Source of the DNA: Desulfuromonadaceae bacterium
GTDB taxonomy: Bacteria > Desulfobacterota > Desulfuromonadia > Desulfuromonadales > Geopsychrobacteraceae
Direction: 5' to 3'
Assembly (NCBI GenBank): GCA_030639985.1
Contig: DAOWKG010000240.1
Coordinates: forward strand, 1 to 9,740
DNA: 9,740 nucleotides
Shown: positions 1 through 6,879 of the stretch, piece by piece
Numbering within the stretch: position 1 is the first letter of the stretch
Layout of the letters: each line of letters opens with the position of its first letter
Program-made: the position numbers and the translations under genes
The notes under the pieces: generated by a model
Told to the model about the DNA's origin: nothing
The model's input: only the letters and a program-made list of their open reading frames with translations
Database searches by the model: none

Positions 1-1004
1 AAGCTGAAATTGCGGTTAATCAACAAATATCCCTCAGCTTAAAACTGAGTGCCCTTCTCACTATTGCCGTTGTTGCCATCGTCATCCTGCTAGCAATCAT
101 CCGCTCCCGCAAAGTAACCGAACCAATTATGCAACTGGCAACGGCCGCAAGTCAGTTAGCCGACGGGAATTTTGATGTCAGGGTCGATATTCACACCAGT
201 GATGAATTACAAAATCTTGGCAACGTTTTTAACAATATGGGGCACAGACTGAAAGAGCGCGAGCAGATGAAACAATCGCTGGCGCTGGCAAAAGAGATTC
301 AACAACAGTTACTCCCCGACGCTGCTCCCGATTGCATAAATTTTGATCTGGCCGCCCAAAGTATCTACTGCGATGAAACCGGAGGGGACTATTTTGATTT
401 TATCAACATAAAAAATTGCCCTGATCAATACTTGGGAATTGCCGTTGGTGACGTATCGGGACACGGCATTGGCTCGGCACTAGTGATGGCAACTGCGCGG
501 GGACTCCTTCACTCGCTGGCAGAACAATATAGTTCCGATGAATCAACATTAATCAGTGAACTCAACCGCCACCTGTGCCGTGATACCGCCAACGCCCATT
601 TCATGACCTTATTTTATGGTATACTTGACACGAAAAATCGCTCTTTAAGCTGGGTTTCTGCTGGTCACGCGCCAACTTTCCTTTATCGGGCAAATGGTAC
701 GGTAAGTGAACTTCACAGTTCGGGAATTCCTCTGGGAATTTTCGAGGATAGCCATTATGAGATGGAACCACCATTAAAATTCGGCAGTGGTGATATTTTA
801 CTGATAGGAACCGATGGCATTTGGGAAACTCAAAACATGGCGGGAGAGATGTTCGGAACTGCAAGGGTTCATAATATCTTGATCCAATTTGCTGCCAGCA
901 GCGCTGACACCATCAGCACACAACTGCTGACTGCACTAAACAGCTTTAGTGGAGAACACTCGCAGGATGACGACATCACCCTGATGGTAATCAAAGCTTG
1001 TTGA
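1..1004 (+). CDS. Membrane-anchored HAMP / SpoIIE-type PP2C serine phosphatase (5' end missing)
   Basis: The reading frame is open from the left edge, so the N-terminus (probably a periplasmic or other sensor domain) lies outside the window. What remains starts with a hydrophobic stretch (about nt 48-104, rich in Ile, Val, Ala, Leu) followed by Arg/Lys residues: one membrane helix exiting into the cytoplasm. A HAMP-like linker follows (about nt 110-270, with the P-I-M-Q-L and DELQNLG features), then a SpoIIE/PP2C phosphatase domain from LAKEIQQQLLP to the end. The PP2C metal ligands are visible: GGDYFD (Asp codon 387-389), GDVSGHG (450-452), GTDGIWE (813-815) and the final DDDITL (966-974). 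SAGHAP is also typical. Family role (RsbU-like): dephosphorylates a phosphoserine on a STAS anti-sigma antagonist in response to a signal, so releasing a sigma factor or other target. That partner is not in view. The hybrid kinase gene starts 53 bp downstream and is probably co-transcribed. Confidence 0.9.
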   Translation, partial: AEIAVNQQISLSLKLSALLTIAVVAIVILLAIIRSRKVTEPIMQLATAASQLADGNFDVRVDIHTSDELQNLGNVFNNMGHRLKEREQMKQSLALAKEIQQQLLPDAAPDCINFDLAAQSIYCDETGGDYFDFINIKNCPDQYLGIAVGDVSGHGIGSALVMATARGLLHSLAEQYSSDESTLISELNRHLCRDTANAHFMTLFYGILDTKNRSLSWVSAGHAPTFLYRANGTVSELHSSGIPLGIFEDSHYEMEPPLKFGSGDILLIGTDGIWETQNMAGEMFGTARVHNILIQFAASSADTISTQLLTALNSFSGEHSQDDDITLMVIKAC

Positions 1005-1057
1005 TATTCCTTACGTAACGCAATCGACACCGGGCTCAGAGAAAGGTCAATAGCAAT

Positions 1058-3313
1058 ATGGACAAAAGTTTTCTTCAGGCTCTGTTTGACAATCAGGTCG
1101 TTGGGATGGTTGAAGTTGATGCCGCAAATCAATACCTGCAAGCTAACCCAAGCTGGCTCAAAATGATCGGCTATGATATTGCGGAATTGCGATCTATCAA
1201 GGTACCAAACATAACCCACCCCGAAGACTTACCGAAACAATTACTTCTAAATCAGGAGCTGATAGAGAAAAAAAACACCTCGTACCGGATGGATAAGCGC
1301 TACCTTCGCAAGAATGGCACCACCTTCTGGGCCGATCTTTCGATTACCGGTAGCTACGATATAGATGACAAACTAACCGGAATGATTGGTATTGTTATTG
1401 ACATTTCCAAACGCAAACAGACCGAAATAGATTTATCCGAAAGCGAAAATCGCTTCCGCTCCCTTATTGATCAATTGGAAAACATCCCGGTACAAGGCTA
1501 CGATAAAGATCGCAAGATTACCTACTGGAACAAAGCCAGCACCGAAATTTATGGTTATTCACGGGCGGAAGCGGTGGGACAGCAACTCGAAGGTCTGATT
1601 ATCCCTCCACAAATGCGTACTGAAGTAATTGAATCGACCAACCGCCGGCTGGAGAAAGGGAAAGCTATCCCCTCCGGCAAAATCATTCTACAAAATAAAA
1701 AAGGGAGTGATGTTCCCATCTATTCATCTCATATTATGCACACCAACGCATCCGGCGATAACGAAATGTTTTGCATCGATATCGATTTGCGCCTGTTGCA
1801 ACAATCAGAAGATAAAGTTCGTCAGTTGGTAGCAGCAGTGGAGCAATCGGGCGAAACAATTGTCATTACTAATACCAATGCGATCATTGAATATGCCAAC
1901 CCGGCATTCACAGCGGTAACCGGGTACAGTCAAGATGAAGCTATAGGTCAAAATCCACGAATTTTAAACAGTGGCGAGCAGGATAAAAGCGTCTATGCCG
2001 AAATGTGGAAGACCATTACCAGCGGAAAAACATGGCAAGGGCGCTTTGTCAATAAGAAGAAAGATGGCAACCGTTTTGTTGAAGATGTCACTATCTCACC
2101 GATTTTGAATTCAGCGGGAAAAATCGTTAACTATGTCGCTGCCAAGCGGGATATTACGGAACAGTTACAGGTTCAGGAAAAATACCAACAGGCCCAAAAA
2201 ATGGAAGAGATAGGGCAATTAGCTGGCGGTGTTGCACACGATTTTAATAACATGCTGGCGATTATAATTGGACAAGTTGAAGTGGCCTTACTCAAAGTTG
2301 ACCCGCAAGATCCAATCAGAAGACGCCTCAACGAAATCAATGTTGCCGCCAATCGTTCAGCAGACTTAACCCGTCAACTACTCGGGTTTGCCCGGCAGCA
2401 GACCCACCACCCCGAAGAGTTAAACCTCAACGACACGATTGCGACAACACTGGCGATGCTCAAGCGCTTGATTGGTGAACAACTGGAAATTAATTGGCAA
2501 CCCGAAGCAGTGCATCCCATAACTAAAATCGATCCTGGGCACTTCAATCAGATTTTGACCAATCTCATCATCAATGCCCGCGATGCCATCACAGGTACCG
2601 GGGTAATAACCGTGAAAACCCAGCGGCTGTTTTTTGACGAAACTTTTTGTAATAGTCATCCCGGAAGTCACCCCGGTGAATATGTACAGGTAGATATCAG
2701 CGATACCGGTTGTGGCATAAAAGAAGACATCATTGACAAAATATTTGATCCATTTTTCACCACTAAAGAGGTCGGAGAAGGGACAGGGCTAGGGCTTTCA
2801 ATGGTTTTTGGCCTGGTAAAACAAAATAATGGTTATATCATTGTCAACAGCATCCCCAACCAGGGGACAACTTTCAGTATCTATTTTCCCAGCCCCAAAA
2901 CGACAGCGACCAGCCTCGAACTAACTAAAAGCAACAATCTGATTTGTGGCAGCGCAACAATTCTGATTGTAGAAGATGAATTCTCACTGCTTGACATAAC
3001 CAAATCGATACTTACTGAAGCGGGATACTCAGTTCTAACAGCATCAGACCCGCTTACCGCAATCCAACTGGCAGAAAATCACCAAGGGACTATTCAGTTA
3101 CTTCTAACCGACGTAGTGTTGCCAAAAATGAGTGGGGTAGAATTGAGTGACTATTTGACTGAAATTCGACCCGGCATAAAAACTCTATATATGTCTGGTT
3201 ATCCGCAAGACAACCTTGGGCAGAAAAAAGGGGCCGTAGAGCTGCTGCCAAAACCATTTTCAGCGGCAAAATTAACTCAAAAAGTCAGAGACGTACTGGA
3301 TATGCCGTCATAA
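1058..3313 (+). CDS. Soluble hybrid histidine kinase, PAS-PAS-PAS-HisKA-HATPase-REC
   Basis: A 751-residue protein with no signal peptide or membrane helix, hence cytosolic. Three PAS/PAC modules occupy about residues 1-120, 128-245 and 250-370; each has the N-x-A/S...GY core (for example NPAFTAVTGY at 281-290), and the first and third end in a DIS/DIT(E/K) PAC boundary. The HisKA domain has GGVAHDFNN with phospho-acceptor His394. The ATPase domain shows the N box (Asn502, Asn506), G1 box DTGCGI (549-554), F box FDPFFTTK and G2 box GEGTGLGL (573-580). A C-terminal receiver (about 634-749) has acid residues Glu639/Asp640, phospho-acceptor Asp685, Ser713 and Lys732, so phosphorelay His394 to Asp685 is expected. 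The final output needs an HPt or response regulator elsewhere. The signal is unknown; no haem or flavin motif was recognised in the PAS domains. The start is supported by AAAGG at 1042-1046, a somewhat long 11-nt spacing. The gene probably shares a transcript with the upstream phosphatase. Confidence 0.93.
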   Translation: MDKSFLQALFDNQVVGMVEVDAANQYLQANPSWLKMIGYDIAELRSIKVPNITHPEDLPKQLLLNQELIEKKNTSYRMDKRYLRKNGTTFWADLSITGSYDIDDKLTGMIGIVIDISKRKQTEIDLSESENRFRSLIDQLENIPVQGYDKDRKITYWNKASTEIYGYSRAEAVGQQLEGLIIPPQMRTEVIESTNRRLEKGKAIPSGKIILQNKKGSDVPIYSSHIMHTNASGDNEMFCIDIDLRLLQQSEDKVRQLVAAVEQSGETIVITNTNAIIEYANPAFTAVTGYSQDEAIGQNPRILNSGEQDKSVYAEMWKTITSGKTWQGRFVNKKKDGNRFVEDVTISPILNSAGKIVNYVAAKRDITEQLQVQEKYQQAQKMEEIGQLAGGVAHDFNNMLAIIIGQVEVALLKVDPQDPIRRRLNEINVAANRSADLTRQLLGFARQQTHHPEELNLNDTIATTLAMLKRLIGEQLEINWQPEAVHPITKIDPGHFNQILTNLIINARDAITGTGVITVKTQRLFFDETFCNSHPGSHPGEYVQVDISDTGCGIKEDIIDKIFDPFFTTKEVGEGTGLGLSMVFGLVKQNNGYIIVNSIPNQGTTFSIYFPSPKTTATSLELTKSNNLICGSATILIVEDEFSLLDITKSILTEAGYSVLTASDPLTAIQLAENHQGTIQLLLTDVVLPKMSGVELSDYLTEIRPGIKTLYMSGYPQDNLGQKKGAVELLPKPFSAAKLTQKVRDVLDMPS

Positions 3314-3326
3314 ATAACCGGTTATT
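3313..3326. repeat. 14-bp perfect palindrome in the convergent gene junction
   Basis: AATAACCGGTTATT is a perfect palindrome centred between 3319 and 3320. It lies between the kinase stop codon (3311-3313) and the stop codon of the convergent DJ-1-like gene (3335-3337). It has no loop and no adjoining T tract, so it is not a normal intrinsic terminator. The whole gap is only 21 bp, so the two transcripts probably overlap at their 3' ends. It could be a protein-binding site or chance. Confidence 0.4.
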
Positions 3327-3334
3327 GCTGAGTT

Positions 3335-3904
3335 CTATGAAAAGGGATAATAAGGATAATCCATCTGCAAGGCTATCTCGATGCGTACCTCTTTTCCCGC
3401 TAAACGTTCAACCAGATACAAGCCCAGATCGATGGCGGCAGACACGCCGCTGGCGGTAACAACGTCACCGGCATCAACAATCCGCTGATCCGATACCTCG
3501 TCACAATAACGAGCTAATTCAGAATAGGCTTTGGGGTGGGTGGTCGCTTTTTTACCCTGTAGAAATCCGGCCGCACCAAGTAATAGGGAGCCACTACACA
3601 CCGATGCTTTTAAGGGCACAGAGGTGGCAGTTTTTAACCAGGTGACAAAGTCTTCGTTGTGTTGTAAATGACGACTGCCATAACCACCCGGGACTACCAA
3701 TAAATCAAAATCGGCTAAACTTTCACGAATGCGATCGGGATCAAAACGCAAATCTTGCGTGTCGGCAACATCTTCACAATATGAACATATCTGCCACCGG
3801 AAATCGGGCATAAAATCCATCGATTTAAGCCGTGTCAATGGATCATAAAAACCAACAAAATCCAGTGCCGTCATCTGATCAAAAATAACAAAAGCAGCGT
3901 TCAT
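3335..3904 (-). CDS. DJ-1/PfpI family protein (class I glutamine amidotransferase-like fold)
   Basis: A 189-residue cytosolic protein of the usual length for a single-domain DJ-1/PfpI member. The N-terminus MNAAFVIFDQMTALDFVGFY is the first strand with the family's acidic residue (Asp15). VVPGGYGSR (71-78) is the conserved glycine turn. VCSGSLLLGAAGFL carries the nucleophile-elbow cysteine Cys103, followed by KATTHP (119-124). This pattern resembles isonitrile hydratase and the N-terminal domain of GlxA-type AraC regulators, but there is no helix-turn-helix domain here. Family members include isonitrile hydratases, glyoxalases/deglycases and proteases; the sequence does not decide between them. 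A GGGG run sits 6 nt before the ATG and is the only ribosome-binding candidate, so initiation may be weak. The gene lies 67 bp behind trpB on the same strand, with a hairpin and 7-bp repeats between. It could be read through from trpB. Confidence 0.85.
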   Translation of the reverse strand: MNAAFVIFDQMTALDFVGFYDPLTRLKSMDFMPDFRWQICSYCEDVADTQDLRFDPDRIRESLADFDLLVVPGGYGSRHLQHNEDFVTWLKTATSVPLKASVCSGSLLLGAAGFLQGKKATTHPKAYSELARYCDEVSDQRIVDAGDVVTASGVSAAIDLGLYLVERLAGKEVRIEIALQMDYPYYPFS

Positions 3905-3956
3905 GTATACCCCAGTGAGGAGTGAAGGGTTAAAAGTGAGGAGGTATACTCCTCAC
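3905..3956 (-). repeat. Heptad direct repeats plus hairpin between trpB and the DJ-1-like gene
   Basis: GTGAGGAG occurs at 3915-3922 and again at 3936-3943, exactly 21 bp apart, with a degenerate GTGAAGGG at 3922-3929. The stretch 3915-3949 can be cut into successive 7-bp units beginning with G. GTATAC occurs at both ends (3905-3910 and 3944-3949). The second GTGAGGAG pairs with CTCCTCAC at 3949-3956 to give an 8-bp stem and a 5-nt loop, followed on the - strand by CTTTTAA. It may act as a weak terminator of trpB, an operator for the downstream gene, or be remains of a dispersed repeat. Confidence 0.55.
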
Positions 3957-3971
3957 ATAATATCCACGCTG

Positions 3972-5171
3972 TTAAAGCGACAAATAGTCGGCGACGAAAT
4001 CGGCGTCTTTATCGCCCCTACCAGACAAGTTAACCAGGATATTTTTGTCTGCGGGAAGCTTTTGTGCCAATTTCATTGCATGGGCAATAGCATGGGCACT
4101 TTCGAGGGCGGGGATAATCCCTTCGAGTCGTGCGAGGGTCATAAATGCTTCCAGACACTCTTTATCGTCAATCGACGCATACTGCACCCGTTCGATATCT
4201 TTGAGGTAACAATGTTGCGGTCCAACACCGGGGTAATCAAGCCCCGAAGCGATGGAATAAACCGGCAATGGCTCACCGTCTTTATTTTGCAGGATGTAGC
4301 ACTCAAACCCATGCAAACCACCCTTGGTACCCAGAGTAAGAGTTGCGGCATGATCGGGAGTATCCAACCCCTTACCGGCGGGTTCCACGCCGATCATCTG
4401 CACACTTTCATCATCCAAGAACGCAGTAAACAAACCGATTGCATTTGAACCGCCACCTACGCACGCCATCACATAATCGGGCAAGCAGCCCTCTTTGGCC
4501 TGAAATTGCTCACGCGCTTCGATACCGACAATAGTCTGGAAATCGCGCACCATTTTGGGAAACGGATGGGGGCCAACGACTGAGCCAATAGCATAGAAAA
4601 AGTTGACCGGATCTTTTACATACTCTTCAAAGGCACTATCGACTGCGTCTTTCAACGTTTTGGTGCCACGGGTAACCGGAACCAGCTTACAGCCGAGAAT
4701 TTTCATCTTGGTGACATTGGGATGCTCTTTGGCGATATCGATCTCGCCCATGTGAATTTCACATTCGATCCCGATCAAGGCACAGGCGGCTGCCAAAGCT
4801 ACCCCATGCTGTCCGGCACCTGTTTCTGCCAGAACTTTGGTTTTACCCATATATTTGGCCAGCAATGCTTCACCAAGACAATGGTTGATTTTATGTGCAC
4901 CAGTGTGGTTCAGATCTTCCCGCTTGAAGAAAATTTTGGCGCCTCCAACTTTTTCGGTCAAACGCCGGGCAAAATAAATTGGACTCGGACGACCAACATA
5001 ATCGGCATAGAGCTCCTGTAACTCATCCTGAAATGCCTTGGTTTTTCTGACTGTTTCATACGAGTCATTGATATCATCCATGATTGCCTTCAGCTCCGGC
5101 GGGATAATCTGTCCACCATATTCACCAAAGTAACCATTTTCATCGGGCATCTCCAAAAATTGCATCGCCAT
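3972..5171 (-). CDS. trpB: Tryptophan synthase beta chain-like PLP enzyme, stand-alone
   Basis: Family reaction: PLP-dependent beta-replacement, joining indole and serine to tryptophan, normally in an alpha2beta2 complex with TrpA. The 399-residue length fits. Numbered from the ATG at 5171, the PLP lysine is Lys94 in HTGAHKIN, the catalytic Glu is Glu116 in AETGAGQHG, the phosphate-binding loop is GGGSN (239-243), LDYPGVGP is present, and Ser383 in NLSGRGDKD contacts the pyridine nitrogen. Lys-Glu and Lys-Ser distances match the Salmonella enzyme. A TTG at 5192 extends the frame by seven codons, but AAGGAG at 5180-5185 lies inside that extension and 8 nt from the ATG, so the ATG is preferred. 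Small departures from classical TrpB are [10 protein letters not shown] where HKINN..GQ is usual, and GPQH for GPEH. No trpA or other trp gene is present, and the gene has its own promoter-like site. It may be a second, specialised TrpB or may pair with a distant TrpA. Confidence 0.9.
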   Translation of the reverse strand: MAMQFLEMPDENGYFGEYGGQIIPPELKAIMDDINDSYETVRKTKAFQDELQELYADYVGRPSPIYFARRLTEKVGGAKIFFKREDLNHTGAHKINHCLGEALLAKYMGKTKVLAETGAGQHGVALAAACALIGIECEIHMGEIDIAKEHPNVTKMKILGCKLVPVTRGTKTLKDAVDSAFEEYVKDPVNFFYAIGSVVGPHPFPKMVRDFQTIVGIEAREQFQAKEGCLPDYVMACVGGGSNAIGLFTAFLDDESVQMIGVEPAGKGLDTPDHAATLTLGTKGGLHGFECYILQNKDGEPLPVYSIASGLDYPGVGPQHCYLKDIERVQYASIDDKECLEAFMTLARLEGIIPALESAHAIAHAMKLAQKLPADKNILVNLSGRGDKDADFVADYLSL

Positions 5172-5220
5172 CAGCTCTTCTCCTTCTAACAATCATGAAT
5201 ATTAATTGGAATAGTCGGTA

Positions 5221-5249
5221 AAATTAAGACAAGCAGACAAAGGTGTCAA
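5221..5249 (-). promoter_or_regulatory. Candidate sigma-70 promoter of trpB
   Basis: On the - strand a perfect -35 hexamer TTGACA (5244-5249) is followed by a 17-nt spacer and a weak -10 hexamer TAATTT (5221-5226). Transcription would start near 5214 and leave a leader of about 40 nt before the trpB ATG. It lies just after the terminator of the upstream gene, as expected for an independent unit. The weak -10 keeps confidence moderate. Confidence 0.5.
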
Positions 5250-5267
5250 GAATATCTAAGCCAAACC

Positions 5268-5317
5268 AAAAAAAAACGGCAGATCCCATAGAAATTCAGG
5301 GTCTGCCATTTTTTTTG
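5268..5317 (-). terminator. Strong intrinsic terminator, bidirectional in form, after the GS-like gene
   Basis: GGCAGATCCC (5278-5287) pairs with GGGTCTGCC (5299-5307) in a 9-bp stem with one unpaired T and an 11-nt loop. The stem is flanked by an A run (to 5276) on one side and a T run (5309-5316) on the other. Read on the - strand it lies about 25-60 nt downstream of the GS-like stop codon and ends in a long T tract. It should stop transcription before trpB. Confidence 0.9.
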
Positions 5318-5340
5318 TTCCGATAACGTCCGACAAGCTA

Positions 5341-6657
5341 CTAGATGTTCATATATTTTTTATGCTCAAAATCGGTGACGGTAGTACGGTACTCATCCCA
5401 TTCAGCAATTTTGAGGTTCAGGTAGTTATTGAACAAATCTGCCCCCAGAGCTAGCGGCAAAAAGGTGCTCTTTTCGGCTTCCATCAGCGCTGGATAAAAA
5501 TCACGGGGGAGAAAGCGCTCGTCAAGCACCTTGATTTGCGCCTCTTTTTTGTAGGTACTGCCCATATCTGGCTGACCAGCATCAGCTTTGGTTTCAATAC
5601 CATCAAGCCCGGCAAAAATCAGGGTAGCAAACTGAAGATAAACATTACCGGTAGCATCGGGGCAACGTAATTCCATCCGGGTCGCCTTGGTTGACAGCGC
5701 ATGGGGAATACGTACCATCGAGCTACGATTTTGTAAGCCCCAGCCCCGTACAATTGGTGCTTCTTTGCCCAGCACATAGGCTTTATATGAATTAACTGTC
5801 GATGCCTGGACAATCGACATTGCCCGGGCATGGGTGGTCAAACCACCAATGAAGTTCATCAACTTGTCACTCAGCCCATGTTCACATTTTTCGTCGTAAC
5901 AGAGGCCGTTGCCTTCAAGATCAGAAAAAGAACAATGAATATGGAACGCATTCCGATTGTAACCGGTAAACGGTTTCGACATAAATGTAGCGTGAAGATT
6001 GTACTGTGCCGCTACTTCTTTGGTGACAAACTGAAACAATATGGTCCGGTCAGCAATGGTAAGTGGATCACCGGGTTCAAGATTTATTTCGTGCTGTGAT
6101 GAGGTAACTTCGTGGTGAGTTTTTTCGTACTGAACGCCACATTGTTCCAGCACGTTGACAATTTCCTGCCGCACAACATCGCCGATATCGTTTGCTGACG
6201 AACCAAAGTAATCGAGCTTGTCGGTATGGGTATCGGCATTGATTTCGTCACTGTTGAACAGGAAGAACTCATGCTCCGGCCCCATCAAAAATTTGATTTG
6301 ATTATCGGTGGCTGCTTTTTCGACCGCCCGCTCCAGTGCGTAGCGTGGGTCAACTGAGGTGCGTGTGCCATCCTGATTAAACAGTTGCCCGACAAAAAAG
6401 CCAATCTTTCGATCACCAAAATCGACTAGGCGAAAACTCTCCATAACCGGCTTTAAAACCCGGTCACTGTTATCCACTGTAGCTATACCCGCAATCGAAC
6501 TACCATCAATACCAACACCATTTTCCATGATATTTTCAATTTCATTCGGATTAACCGAAAGATTCTTCAACCGGCCGTTCAGATCGGTAAAAAACAGTTT
6601 AGTATTGTAGGCTTGTTTCAATTGTTCCTTGATTGCAGGTAACGACGTGTCACACAT
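5341..6657 (-). CDS. Glutamine synthetase type I-like protein with altered glutamate pocket
   Basis: A 438-residue GS of the short kind without an adenylylation segment. Start at the ATG at 6657 (MCDTSLPAIK), chosen because GGAG stands 7 nt before it; the frame runs on upstream without a site. Conserved: Asp51 and Ser54 in DGSS, Tyr150, metal ligands Glu128/Glu130, Glu183 (HHEV), Glu190, His239 and Glu329, and Arg311, Arg316, Arg327 and Arg331. These match E. coli 339, 344, 355 and 359 at a constant offset of 28. In the same ungapped stretch the glutamate-binding Arg321 is Ala293 (YKAYVLGKEAP). Counting back from the metal His, the Gly265 position is Arg235 (GYNRNAFHIH). ATP and metal chemistry therefore looks intact, but ordinary glutamate binding is doubtful. 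It may ligate another carboxylate or modulate the true GlnA, whose gene lies 219 bp upstream. Isolated downstream by a strong terminator. Confidence 0.88.
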   Translation of the reverse strand: MCDTSLPAIKEQLKQAYNTKLFFTDLNGRLKNLSVNPNEIENIMENGVGIDGSSIAGIATVDNSDRVLKPVMESFRLVDFGDRKIGFFVGQLFNQDGTRTSVDPRYALERAVEKAATDNQIKFLMGPEHEFFLFNSDEINADTHTDKLDYFGSSANDIGDVVRQEIVNVLEQCGVQYEKTHHEVTSSQHEINLEPGDPLTIADRTILFQFVTKEVAAQYNLHATFMSKPFTGYNRNAFHIHCSFSDLEGNGLCYDEKCEHGLSDKLMNFIGGLTTHARAMSIVQASTVNSYKAYVLGKEAPIVRGWGLQNRSSMVRIPHALSTKATRMELRCPDATGNVYLQFATLIFAGLDGIETKADAGQPDMGSTYKKEAQIKVLDERFLPRDFYPALMEAEKSTFLPLALGADLFNNYLNLKIAEWDEYRTTVTDFEHKKYMNI

Positions 6658-6751
6658 TGTTTTTCTCCATATTAGAGTGTTGGTTATACCGGAGAACCCT
6701 AAATTAGATACCCCGGCGGAAAATCTTTTTTTCACAAAATAAAATTACATG

Positions 6752-6879
6752 TGATGGCTAAGCAAAAATTTCGTCCGGCAAGGCTTGGTGTTTTTTCAGG
6801 GGTGAAGACATACATCAGTATGTCGAGATCCTGAAAAAACAGCGTAACGCAGCAGGGCGGACTTTTTTCGACGCCATCA
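6752..6879. repeat. 128-bp multi-block inverted repeat between the two GS genes
   Basis: Four paired blocks are nested around one centre: TGATGGC (6752-6758) with GCCATCA (6873-6879); GTCCG (about 6773-6777) with CGGAC (about 6858-6862), next to matching A and T runs; a perfect 12-bp arm TGTTTTTTCAGG (6789-6800) with CCTGAAAAAACA (6830-6841); and GACATAC (6807-6813) with GTATGTC (6818-6824) around a 4-nt loop. Unpaired internal loops separate the blocks. The outer right arm includes the TGA of glnA (6877-6879). In RNA it would form a long interrupted hairpin at the 3' end of the glnA message, so it may block decay or end transcription. Its shape also fits a REP/MITE-like dispersed element without a gene. 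Confidence 0.85.

Noticed and set aside
3905..3956. CRISPR-like short repeats
   Set aside because: Units of 7-8 bp with no spacers of constant length and no cas genes; not a CRISPR array.
3903..4448. 181-codon open frame on the + strand opposite trpB
   Set aside because: It is fully antisense to a gene with intact catalytic motifs and matches no family known to me; a shadow of the coding strand.
5172..5192. TTG start seven codons upstream for trpB
   Set aside because: It would put the clear AAGGAG ribosome-binding site inside the coding region; the ATG at 5171 gives the usual family length.
6658..6735. 26-codon N-terminal extension of the GS-like protein
   Set aside because: The frame is open but GGAG with 7-nt spacing stands directly before the ATG at 6657, and the extension shows no GS homology.
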